Positions 44,390 to 54,662 of a stretch of 64,000 nucleotides of DNA are shown piece after piece. The stretch comes from Paragorgia papillata (lineage: Eukaryota > Cnidaria > Anthozoa > Scleralcyonacea > Coralliidae): NCBI GenBank assembly GCA_035771165.1, contig JAWNZC010000322.1, forward strand, positions 4,928,001 to 4,992,000, given 5' to 3'. The notes under the pieces were generated by a model, which saw nothing but the letters and a program-made list of their open reading frames with translations, was not told the DNA's origin and searched no databases. Position 1 is the first letter of the stretch; the number at the start of each line of letters is the position of its first letter. A program made the translations under genes and the position numbers.

Positions 44390-44744
44390 ATGATGCTTAA
44401 GTTAATGAAGGTATAATTTTTTGTCTTTTAATATCTTTCCATACCAGACTTAAATATTTTGACATTCCCATGCAGTTCTATTTTGCAGTTTCAACTCTAA
44501 TCTTTCTATTTATTCTTTGTTAGAAACAAGTTTGTAAAGTAAAAAAGAAATTGAAAACTAGTACTCTTGACCTGCCGAAGGCCTGCACTCTAATTGACAT
44601 TTGACCGAGATATTGATGACTTTTAAATTATCGTGGTCTTAATTACACGAGAAATCCTCACGATTTCACGTAAGTTGCTTTGTGTGTATAGTCAGAAGAG
44701 CATGATTTAATCGGTTTGTCAAAGGTATATTTTTGACACAATGG
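44390..44744. other. No gene recognised
   Basis: Presumed 3' untranslated and intergenic sequence. No clear poly(A) signal choice. Confidence 0.3.
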
Positions 44745-45097
44745 ACTAAACTTTGAACTGGAATATAAACTAGACTTGACTATAGACTGGACTGTGGACT
44801 GGACTATCGACTGGACTATGGACTAGATTATGGATTGAATTGGACTGGACTATCGATTGGACTATGGACTGTGGACTGGACTATCGACTGGACTATGGAC
44901 TAGATTATGGATTGAATTGGACTGCACTATCGATTGGACTATGGACTGTGGACTAGATTATGGACTGAACTGAACTGAACTATACACTAGACTAGACTAG
45001 ACTAGACTAGACTAGACTAGACTAGACTAGACTAGACTAGACTAGACTAGACTAGACTAGACTAGGCTAGACTAGACTAGACTAGACTAGACTAGAC
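44745..45097. repeat. GGACTAT-type minisatellite grading into (ACTAG)n
   Basis: Irregular repeats of GACTGGACTATGGACT-like units change near 44985 into a nearly pure ACTAG pentanucleotide array of about 110 bp. The same satellite continues on the right side of the Mutator-like insertion (46213-46430). Confidence 0.9.
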
Positions 45098-46212
45098 TAG
45101 CCTGCATTGCAGGCGTTTCGGTAGTGGGAGGGGCGAGGCGAGAACAAAAATATGCGTTCGTCCACGAACGCAGCAATCTCATTGGCTAATGTTGACAAAT
45201 TATCTTCCGGTAAGCTGTAGAGTGACATTTAGCTTGTTGTCTGCCAACACCGAAGATAATGAACGCTCCTCTATAAAGTTTTATTCCTAATTTTAGTCGC
45301 GCTTGTCGCTTGGTAGTTTGTTTTAAAACAGAAATTCTCCATTCGCAAGGTAAATATGTTTCATATACGTGCACTATTGTTGCATTTAAGACAAACTTCG
45401 TTTACGTCAAGACGTTGTATAGCCAGGAATCAGGATCAAACCGTGCATGGTCAAACTATATTTATGGGTCAAACGCACACTACATCAAGTTGAATACATA
45501 TCTTAGTGCTTTTACATTAATTAACCTTAGTAGCTTGGTGTTTTTGTCGGTGTGGGAAAATCCTCGCTTATTTTATGTATATAAATCCATGTTGTGGTTT
45601 GCCGTCGCCAAAGTCTAGCCGCGAACCTTGGCAGCGAACGCGGTTTACAGACATGAATTTCGAATCAAGAACGATTTTATAGATTTTTATCTAATAGTTT
45701 CGATTGGTAATATGTTGTGACTCAATCAAAATTACGTAAAGTGTTAGGAGTGCTCTTAAATGTGGTTCCTTGCTTACCGTGTTATTAAATTCCGTCATAT
45801 TCCGTGTGGTTATATATATATATATATATTTCCCTCGGCTGCATTCTGTTCAACGAGTTTTGTTGTCGCAAACCCGTTCTAATTAGGTCTAAATTCTAGA
45901 TCACACAAGATCACACAGCTGTCAGCAAACATTACGACATTCTCTGAATAATTATGTAAAGAGTTTCGCTATCTATATTCTATACAAATATTCTATACTC
46001 GCAAGTCGCAAGTTCCAACATGAAATCAGTTGACAGGAAGTAAACATTTTTCATATGATATTTCTCGTACGTGATTGGTTCATGTCATAATTGAGAAAAG
46101 GGGGTGGAGTTTTTTTTTGAATAGCATGGCGGCAGGCGTTTCCTCCCCTCCGCCTCGCCCTCTCCCGTTTTTTCGCCCCCACCCCCTACTGAAACGCCTG
46201 CTATGCAGGCTA
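45098..46212. mobile_element. Mutator-like element in satellite, 9-bp TSD AGACTAGAC
   Basis: The ends TAGCCTGCATTGCAGGCG and the inverted CGCCTGCTATGCAGGCTA belong to the same family as the 33.7-34.9 kb element. AGACTAGAC lies at 45089-45097 and 46213-46221; the target is itself repetitive, so the duplication is consistent but not decisive. The 1-kb cargo differs from the other copy. Its longest frame (45310-45618, 102 codons) has no recognised domain and contains a CAAG|GTAAAT donor-like site. Confidence 0.8.
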
Positions 46213-46430
46213 AGACTAGACTAGACTAGTAGACTTGACTATGGACTGGACTATAGACTGGATTTGTACTATAGACTGGACATTGAACTAGACTATAGGG
46301 GTAGCTAGACATGCAATGTACCGGTCTATGGACAAGACGTTGGGCTGGACTATATTGACTGGAGCTATGCACTGAACTTTGGACTGGACTCTGGATTGGA
46401 CTTTGGATTTGATATAAAATGTTCCGAAAC
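46213..46430. repeat. Continuation of the GGACTAT minisatellite
   Basis: ACTAG repeats are followed by irregular GGACTGGACTAT-type units, matching those left of the insertion. Confidence 0.85.
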
Positions 46431-47349
46431 GGAATTTTCTGCCACCCAACTCCGACGAAAACCTTTACCCTAACCAGTAAACAGGTTTAGCATGCTGCTT
46501 ATGTGCTAAACTGCCTCACTAGTAGGTTTAACGCAAAGCGGGGCATCCGGGAAAATCAGGTTAGCATTATATAAATTAGACGGTTAACCAACTAGTTTGT
46601 GAGTCATATTAGCGTATAAACAAGACGGTAATTAAACCGCTCACTGGTTAAGGTTATATAGGTGTACTATAGGTGTTGTATAAGTTGCCAAATAACGTTG
46701 CAAAAAATACTCAACACTTTGCATCATTCTTTCTGCGGTTTCAAACGCAGAATTTGTGTTAACTAAAGACTATTTCAAGTTCTAATCTGCGTTTTTCGTA
46801 TACGACGTAACGCACGAGTCAAATTTGGTTAGAAACTGGAAATCAGCCTTAAGTATGTATACATTTCTCTTATATTCATGATGAACAATATTAATCGCTG
46901 TTTTGGGTTAAAATGTTGTAATATTTTAAAGGCCGTAGACAATACTTGAGAAACTTAGATGATAGTACGTTTATAAACTTGATAGTAAATCGTTACGTAA
47001 TATTATCAATCATGCTATAACCGTTCATATTGTTTTTACTTCAGTAAATAATTGTTAATTATATATATCTTTACATTTATATATTACTTGACTTTCAGGC
47101 ATTTTTAGCTTTTACAGTTATTTCTGAAAGCTAGTATCCTTCCACAATTTAGCTGAGCACTTTCTTTAAATTTGCTTATGTAAAGTACTGGCATGCAGAG
47201 GATACAAATAAAGGTTGTTGTTGTTGTTGGTCTCGTTTGAGTTATCTGAATCTAAATATATATTTTAATAACACTTCTGAAATCACTAACAATTCGTGAG
47301 CAAATTAGACAAATTAACCAACCGTTCAATTATAACAACTTGGCGTTTA
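46431..47349. other. No gene recognised
   Basis: AT-rich sequence without supported features, ending with a TTGTTGTTGTTG run near 47215. Confidence 0.35.
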
Positions 47350-47351
47350 TA

Positions 47352-47625
47352 CAATCATGGCCAAAACCCCTAGGACAGTTCGTAAAAACCACTACGCATT
47401 CGAAGTTGCCCCCCTTCCCCCCTTCAATGTTGCCATTCTATTGCTCTTTTTCGTCGTTATATCACACCAAGTATAAAATGAAACAACGTTGATGGAGGGG
47501 GGGGGGGGGTGGTGGGAGAGAGATTGTTAGGTAAGGATTCAAGGCGATATATTATAGTTTTTCTTGTGTGAGGCTACCAGACTCCTCATTTACACTGCTG
47601 TCCCAATTATTTCTGGCCATGATTG
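47352..47625. mobile_element. Tc1-like MITE, copy 1
   Basis: The ends CAATCATGGCCAAAA and the inverted TGGCCATGATTG resemble Tc1-type termini. TA precedes the left end; the right flank is TC, so one side of the duplication has changed. The inside includes CCCCCCTTCCCCCC and GGAGGGGGGGG runs. It is about 90% identical to the copy at 48.95 kb. Confidence 0.85.
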
Positions 47626-48949
47626 TCTGAGGTGAACAATGATGTATAGGCAAGCAATACTTTGGTGCTCGTCTAACATATTTCGTTCCAAGTTGTTCTC
47701 AGTATTCCTTATCATTTGTCTGTGCCACTTACAAAGATACATGGGCAACACTAGCGTCTAATTGGTTATAATTAGCGTTTAATTGACTAATTATCAATAG
47801 TAACCAATTTTGCAGAAGAAGGGATACCGGACAAGATATTGAGAGAGGAAGAGAGAGGTAGAGTGCGAAAGAGAGAGAGATAGCGGGTAGAGAGGGACAG
47901 ACAGAGACAGAAGGAGACAAAGAAAGACAGAAAGAGACAAACAGGATATGTTATTTGATATCCTCTATTATATAGTTACACTTAACAAAGGCACAATTCT
48001 CACACGTCATTTCTCCCCCCCAAATCGTTGTAAAATGCAAAGTTAAAACTCCAGTTAAATTTCTTTTTCGTTCAAGTGCATTGTTTGTGTCTGCGGCGTG
48101 TTATTCTCTATTTATTGCAGCTCGCACGTTAAGATATCTAAGTTTTCTGACATTTCCCCTTCTGCGACTATCTATAAATAAACGATACAAACTAACTTTA
48201 TTGTCGTCAGGGAGAAATGTTGGGAAAAGCGTATATCGTTATATTTTAGCACCAAAATCACACTAAAACACATCATACACACTTCATATAACTCATGTAA
48301 ATTTAATTTACAAATATAAACGAAAACTGGCAACACTATTTACATAAATGTTAGGGAGAAATGTCACAATATCACAGAAGGAAGCTCATCAGCAGCGACA
48401 TATTATCGTATTACGTAAACTTTAAATGACGTAAACGAAGCCGAAACGCAGGAAACTGAATAAGGGTATTATAAGATTTATAAGTGCTAGTATAAACAGA
48501 AATAAGTTCATTAATGCGCTTAAACGGCGTTAACGTTTTCACAAAGAAAAGCAGCGAAGCAACGAGGACATGGGGACATTCGAATCTGACACGACTCGGG
48601 ACTGACCTTCCAAACGCCATCTGATATTCATCATTTCAGTGTTTACTCTGTCGATGGAGCCGGACTTTATTAGCGTCATTGGAGCGTCGGCCGTCGCGAA
48701 GAATGGTGTATCGCTATTTAGTTCCAAATCACTCTTGCAGGAAAATGGACTATATCCCCTTCCAATGCCGAAATAACCAAGCCGAAATACAATATGCAGC
48801 CGAAATAAAATATGCAGCCAAAAAAAAACCGTTTTGATAAATTTTAGGATCGTAGTAAACTTTTGTCTAACGATATAGAGATAAATAATACCTTTTCTTG
48901 TTTAAAATGTCGTAAAAATGCAACGAATCGAGGAGAATCTCTATACAGA
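47626..48949. other. No gene; GA-rich tract
   Basis: A purine-rich GAGAGAGGAAGAGAGAGG.. tract lies at 47835-47940. The rest is featureless; open frames at 48081 and 48411 have no recognisable content. Confidence 0.4.
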
Positions 48950-49212
48950 CAATCATGGCCAAAAACCCTAGGACAGTTCGTAAAAACCACTACGCATTCG
49001 AAGTTGCCCCCCTTCCCCCCTTCAATGTTGCCATTCTATTGCTCTTTTTCGTCGTTATATCACACCAAGTATAAAATGAAACAACGTTGATGGAGGGGGG
49101 AGGGGAGAGATTGTTAGATAAGGATTCAAGGCGATATATTATAGTTTTTCTTGTGTGAGGCTACCAGACTCCTCATTTACACTGCTGTCCCAATAATTTC
49201 TGGCCATGATTG
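48950..49212. mobile_element. Tc1-like MITE, copy 2
   Basis: Same ends and interior as the copy at 47.35 kb. Here TA follows the right end while the left flank is GA. It is non-coding. Confidence 0.85.
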
Positions 49213-49797
49213 TAAATAAGTCGGATAAACACTCCTTTTACTACTATTCCCGTCTCGACAGTTGTGATTTCCTCTGAGTTGAACATCAAGACAGACTCCA
49301 CACATGCACATCGCAATGGAAAGATCGATCGCTATGAATCCTGAAATAAAATGAAAGGAAATAAAATAAAATAAAGTAAAATGAATAATTGTTTTAAATA
49401 AAATAAAGGTGAATAATTGTTGAATATATTAAGTAAAGTAAGTAAGTAAGAAATCAATGACTGCCTAACTGCATGGAAAAACTGCAGTGCATAAACGCTA
49501 ACAAATACGTCTATCGGTATTTTATTCGAAGAGAGCTATACGAAGTTTCTTTACAGATCTGAAATATCAGACTATCAAAACTTTCTCTGTAATCTTTTCC
49601 CAATCTTTTTCCAAAGAAAGTCCAACAAATGGGCCAGGGTAGCCTAAACTTGCCATAAGTCGACTAATTAACTCTGTTCGGTTTTATTCAAGTTTTATTC
49701 AGCCAAAGCAGTCTCTGACAAGAAAACGGACTTGGGTGAGTCTATGCCTGGAACGATAACTCGTTTGCACGTTTTGAAGCCAAAAATGGCGGACATC
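49213..49797. other. No gene; AAATAAAAT-rich simple repeat
   Basis: A low-complexity AAATAAAATAAAGTAAAAT stretch occupies 49340-49445. Nothing else is recognised. Confidence 0.4.
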
Positions 49798-49806
49798 GGG
49801 GCCGCC

Positions 49807-49876
49807 TAGCCTGGTACCAGGTATTCAAAAGAAATATACCATATTTCCTTTGAAATTGGGCCAGGGTACCAGGCTA
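49807..49876. mobile_element. 70-bp Mutator-like MITE, 9-bp TSD GGGGCCGCC
   Basis: TAGCCTGGTACC and GGTACCAGGCTA are exact inverted ends. GGGGCCGCC is repeated at 49798-49806 and 49877-49885. It is a deletion derivative of the 209-bp element at 15.8 kb, sharing the TTCAAAAGAAATAT and GGGCCAGGGTACC blocks. Confidence 0.93.
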
Positions 49877-49885
49877 GGGGCCGCC

Positions 49886-50714
49886 ATGCACGTCAACCCC
49901 AGTCTCTTTTATTTTATAATCGGAAAAAAATGAAGCTGAATTTGGTGAAATGGGTTGCAAAAAGCAAAAACATTGAAATCAAAGAAAAACTGAGCTTGTT
50001 AACCACTTTCAGGCTTAGATCAAATTCCAATATACCGTACGTATAGAGTATAGGTGAACACTGACATAAACGAGTAAAAACAAGAAAAACAGTAAAAATA
50101 TAAGCTCTCAAATGAACGTCAACAATACGCAACCAAAATTTCCATTGGTTGGGACAGATATAAAGAAAATACATGAGAATCCCATGCAGGTTTAAAATGA
50201 AGTGTTTGTTTATAAAAACAGTTGGGTTTTAAATTTTCAGCAGGGAAAACCCAACAAAATGCACTTTACCGGGTGTTATTACAGCTCTGGAGTTACTCTT
50301 AGACTAGCTTTTCCACTACTGAAACTTGAGTTAAAGCTATAATTTAGCATTATCTTATTACTAATTTTTGGCATGACAACCTTCAAACGTTTGAGATAAC
50401 AAAGAAAAATAAGAAAAACCTGCATTTTCCGTACGAGTTTCGGACTCGAATTTTCCTTTTGTTCGGCAGATATTTCGTCGTTTAATCCATTTTCGTGGTT
50501 AGAAATTGTTCAGGTACAAGGCCTGGCCGATAAGCCCAATACGTACTAGCTTCTTCGTTATCATCTTTAAAAACTTTAGGTCTGAAAAACTGTAAATGTT
50601 CTGGGTTTTTGCAGCGAGTTTTCAGTTTTTCATTGTGCACTTCATAAGTTCTGTTGACGTGCATGGCTACCCCATATATTATGGGGCGGCGTTTGTAAAA
50701 AAAATATTTAACGT
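49886..50714. other. No supported gene
   Basis: A 60-codon minus-strand frame (50664-50482) has an even, protein-like composition but no recognised domain, splice sites or neighbours. It is left as unassigned. Confidence 0.35.
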
Positions 50715-51205
50715 ATTTTAAACGTAATTTAGTATATTTTTACGCAATTTAATAAATATAGCACATGCAATTTAATAAATCGCATTAAATAACAGTTGCG
50801 ATTTAGTAAATGACCGTTATAATTTATTAAATAACATTGCGATTTAATAAATAACATTGCGATTTATTAAATAACATTGCGATTTATTAAATAACATTGC
50901 GATTTATTAAATAACATTGCGATTTATTAAATAACAGTTGCGATTTATTAAATAACAGTTGCGATTTAGTAAATGACCGTTATAATTTATTAAATAACAT
51001 TGCGATTTAATAAATGACATTGCGATTTATTAAATAATATTGCGATTTATTAAATAACATTGCGATTTATCAAACAACAGTTGCGATTTATTAAATAACA
51101 GTTGCGATTTAATAAATAACATTGCGATTTAGCAAATAACATTGCGATTTAGTAAATAACAGTCGCGATTTATTAAATAACCGTTGTGATTCAGCAAATA
51201 ACACT
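50715..51205. repeat. AT-rich minisatellite of 21-bp units
   Basis: About 20 head-to-tail copies of TTGCGATTTATTAAATAACA with variants (TTTAGTAAAT, ACAGTTGC, ACCGTTATAA). There are no unique spacers. Confidence 0.93.
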
Positions 51206-51214
51206 TCATAGATA

Positions 51215-51395
51215 ACGATGGAAGGGGAACTGGATAGGAAACTCCACTCTTTAGTTCAGTAGTGTCTGCATGATTTTAGCCACGTGGGACCACCCGTTAG
51301 GTGCATTAGCCGCTTATAAATGTATAATTACCATAGCAAGTTGCGCAAACATAGTTTCCGGTTTCCTATCCAGTTCCCCTTCCATTATCTATGGT
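51215..51395. repeat. Small inverted repeat
   Basis: GATGGAAGGGGAACTGGATA at 51220-51242 is mirrored by TATCCAGTTCCCCTTCCAT at 51367-51386, about 30 paired bases in all. It could be a short element with a 110-bp centre. Confidence 0.65.
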
Positions 51396-51961
51396 TTATT
51401 TTTGGTTTACGGCTAATTATTAAATTGATGACGTCACTATATGACGCCATTGTTCGGCCATTTTGGATTCCACCATATGGGATCTATGACGTCCTTAGAT
51501 GAACATAAATGACACAAAATTTATGGAATTATAGTAAAAATACTAAAGTAACCAAACACTCAAAGAAAAACAACCCCCAAAAATACCAAATTAGAGCAGA
51601 ATTTCGAAATTGTTGTCATATATAAACGTCATCAAAAAGTGGTTGCCATGGCAACACAAATCAGTGTGTTCTTTTTTTGGTTGTGAAATTAAAAGTTACA
51701 AAATTTCGTGCATTTTAAATACTCAAAAAGTTACAAAGGTTTAAATTCACTGCAAACACTCCCCCCCCCCCGTCCTGATAGGGTTAACTTATACAACATT
51801 TTGTGCAACTTTTTACCGTTCTAAAGCCGCTGACCACCTGTTGAGCCTGCAGACTACTGTAAATTAAAAAATAAATGTATGTAAAATTGGTTTTTAAATG
51901 AAAAAAAAGACCACTGTAAGAAAACAAAAAAGCTACTTAATAGACCTTTTCACCAATAGCG
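51396..51961. other. No gene recognised
   Basis: No supported feature; a C run at 51762-51771. Confidence 0.35.
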
Positions 51962-52330
51962 GCGCCATCTTGAATTCGCAATGCATTATGGTCTATCCAG
52001 GGCGATTGCGTAGTGTTGAGACACAATGCGGTAATTTTTTCTTTATAAACACTTTCGTGGCAATAATATCTAAATATAATAATTGTCATATTGGTAAAAG
52101 CAACAATTCTCGGAGGTGTAAGGATAGATTCATGACAAATGTATTCTTATACGACCAAGAATTATTACTTTTACCAATATGACAACGATCATATCTAGAC
52201 ATTGTTGCCATGAAAGTGTTTATCAAGAAAAAATTACCGCATTGTGTCTCAACACTAAGCAATCACCCTTTTAATTCAGCTTATTAGCCTGGATAGACCA
52301 CAATGCATTGCGAAGTTTACGGGTACCGCC
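51962..52330. mobile_element. Foldback element with about 150-bp arms
   Basis: The left arm has CGCAATGCATTATGGTCTAT, TTGAGACACAATGCGGTAAT and ATTGTCATATTGGTAAAAG; the right arm repeats these inverted in the reverse order (52155-52320). There are scattered mismatches and no coding region. Target duplication not determined. Confidence 0.8.
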
Positions 52331-52489
52331 ATTTTTGTTTACTCGTAAATATAATATCTACCCGTACATTCGCCCGCACTACTTATGTCCAGCTGGCGAT
52401 CCCGACACATCTCCGACGATCCCCGAAATCTCCGATCTCCAAAAGAAACGTAGCTGGAGAGCGTAGAGAGGATCTTGTGTCTTTCGTAG

Positions 52490-52572
52490 TTTCGAACAGG
52501 GCGCTTATATACTGGGCGGCGCAACGCCAGTCAATTCGCTGATCGACGTGTGATGCGGAAGTAGACTGGCAC
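52490..52572 (-). promoter_or_regulatory. Inverted copy of the TRIM-gene promoter region
   Basis: Read on the minus strand it matches 54571-54647: a TATATAAGCGCCC box, the GGCGG..GCAACG block and GCATCACACGTCGATCAGC. No RING coding sequence follows on the minus strand, so it is an orphan promoter-like duplicate. Confidence 0.6.
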
Positions 52573-54570
52573 GAGCGAGTTTTGAAGAAAATTCGAGCAA
52601 AAGCAGCAATTCGTGTATCGGTAGATTATCACTATTTTTTCGTTAAGTTTTTCATGTGAGAAGAAATTGATTGGATTTACAGATAAAATATTACTTCTAT
52701 TACTGCATCAGTATGAATTTTGTGTAGAAACTCGTGTCAAAGAGAATTTATTTTGGATAATGTCCATGCCTTTTAATGCCTTTCATGGAGGCCTAAACTT
52801 CACCACGAGCGCATTGTATGTTCTTCTACTACCAACGGCTAGAGATTCAGGTAGTTGAAGTTTATAATCTTACTCTTGTTTGTTTAAAATTCTTGTTAAA
52901 ATCGGAGATGATCATTTTGAGATATCGTGGCTGAAACTCGACCCTTATCAATGCTTGATTTCTAGCGGTTTTAACCTTTCAAATTTTGTAAGAAATATTA
53001 AAACAAGACGTGTTGTTTTTGACATACAGCGATTCTCTTTAACCGTGTCATTGTATTTCCTTAAGTTTCCGGACTGTTGAAACAAAAATGATTGTAATTT
53101 CTAAACAGTTTCATTTCTTTATTCGATTTATTATAATACGAGTTTTTGGAAGAATAGTCGGCGCATTGTGTGTTTAAAATGTTGCCCAACACCGTGAGAT
53201 TTTTACTGTGACATAGGTAAGAAGTATCATTTTCATATTTGGTAGAAATAAAACAATTTGTGATTGATCAATTTTTTATTTTGACCCTGAAACTATGGTG
53301 TACTGTGTGGAAGCAAGATGTTTCTTCTATCGAACATTGACCTGTGCTTAGCATGGCGTTTTGCAAACTTAAAAAAATATGTCGCGTCAGGATTGTAATT
53401 CGTAAGCAAGTTTCAGCCATTTTTTCAGAGTAAAAGAAAACTAACCTTGTCACATATTCTTCCACGTATATAAAAACGAGCTAAATCCTCAAAAGAACTT
53501 CTTTCTTCAATTGGTCAAAGCACGGCCTTATCTATCTTATACAATACCAGCAATTCAATTCATAAGAATCAATTGTACTTGCTCATGAGAAATTAAACTT
53601 TGTTTTGCTGTTTCTGTTTAAAAAACAACCTAGGTCGAGCTGTTATCTGAAAGCAATCAACCTGCAGCATTTCATTGTTGAATCTATAACCAACCAATCT
53701 TCAACAGAAGATTATTAGATTTACAAACTGTAACATGTTAATTCAAGGTGCTGTATGTTAAAACATTACATGATAACTATCAAATCCTAAATCCAAGAAA
53801 TGAGTACCAGTTTCTATAGCATACTCAATATGATTATTATGCCTTATTGCCTCTTTATCACTGTCAAACTGTCTATCAAGTGGTTGAGTAATTACTCTCT
53901 GACAAGCATATATCTTTTCATTTTTACAGTCTCTAGGAATGTTTACTTCCAGTTGACCAAAAATGCTGCAGAATTTGCTGGAGGATAGTTTTTTAGTGAA
54001 AAGCAGTCAGTTCTAAAGAATTTGTGGTATTGGTGGAAACATTATTTATTCCCATGAGTGGTTTGTTTTTGCAAAAGTTTTCTTCAAGTCAACTGCTTTC
54101 TTCTTCACCTTCAACTTCATGAAAAACAAGCTTGAAAGTCTTGAAATAACTCTGGGATGTACCATTCACAAATTCTTATTTAAACCAAATTAGTGGAATC
54201 CAATGCTGGTGCTAGTGCCAATGTAATAATTTTTTATTTATCTGCTTTGTGTAAAAAATAGTTGCCAGAGTTTGTAAACAGTTATTACATTTTTAATGAA
54301 AATACTTGAACCAGTTGTACACTTAATGTTGAATGCTTTGATACCTTATTAGTGTCACTGTTATTAGTACCACTATTAGTGTCATCCAACTCAAACTTGA
54401 AATATTTTTTAAATCCACTTTGCTAGCCATATTTATGGTTTTGTTTTAATTTTATTTTAATGTTACCGCTTATTTATCAACAATGTTTTGCTTATGAATC
54501 GATATAAGGAAAAGAGTCATGTTATGAACCATTGTAACAACCGCTGACCGGTGAATATCAATTATTCGTT
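52573..54570. other. No gene recognised
   Basis: Two kilobases of AT-rich sequence with only chance frames. It is enclosed by the two inverted promoter-like copies. Confidence 0.4.
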
Positions 54571-54625
54571 GCCAGGCCCCGCATCACACGTCGATCAGCT
54601 CTCCCATTCCCGTTGCACCGCCCGG

Positions 54626-54633
54626 TATATAAG
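54626..54633 (+). promoter_or_regulatory. TATA box of the second TRIM-like gene
   Basis: TATATAAG lies 30 bases before the ATG at 54663 (end to start: 29 bases). With normal TATA spacing, transcription would begin only a few bases before the start codon, giving an extremely short leader. Confidence 0.6.
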
Positions 54634-54662
54634 CGCCCTGGTTTCGAATTATCGAGAGCGCG

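Noticed and set aside
50482..50664. Possible 60-residue conserved peptide on the minus strand
   Set aside because: The composition is protein-like, but no homology, splice signals or neighbours support it.
50715..51205. CRISPR-like array of about 20-bp repeats
   Set aside because: The units are head-to-tail without unique spacers and the context is an animal genome. It is a minisatellite.
52339..52542. Gene driven by the orphan promoter-like copy at 52.5 kb
   Set aside because: The short frame there is unlike TRIM proteins and has no recognised domain.
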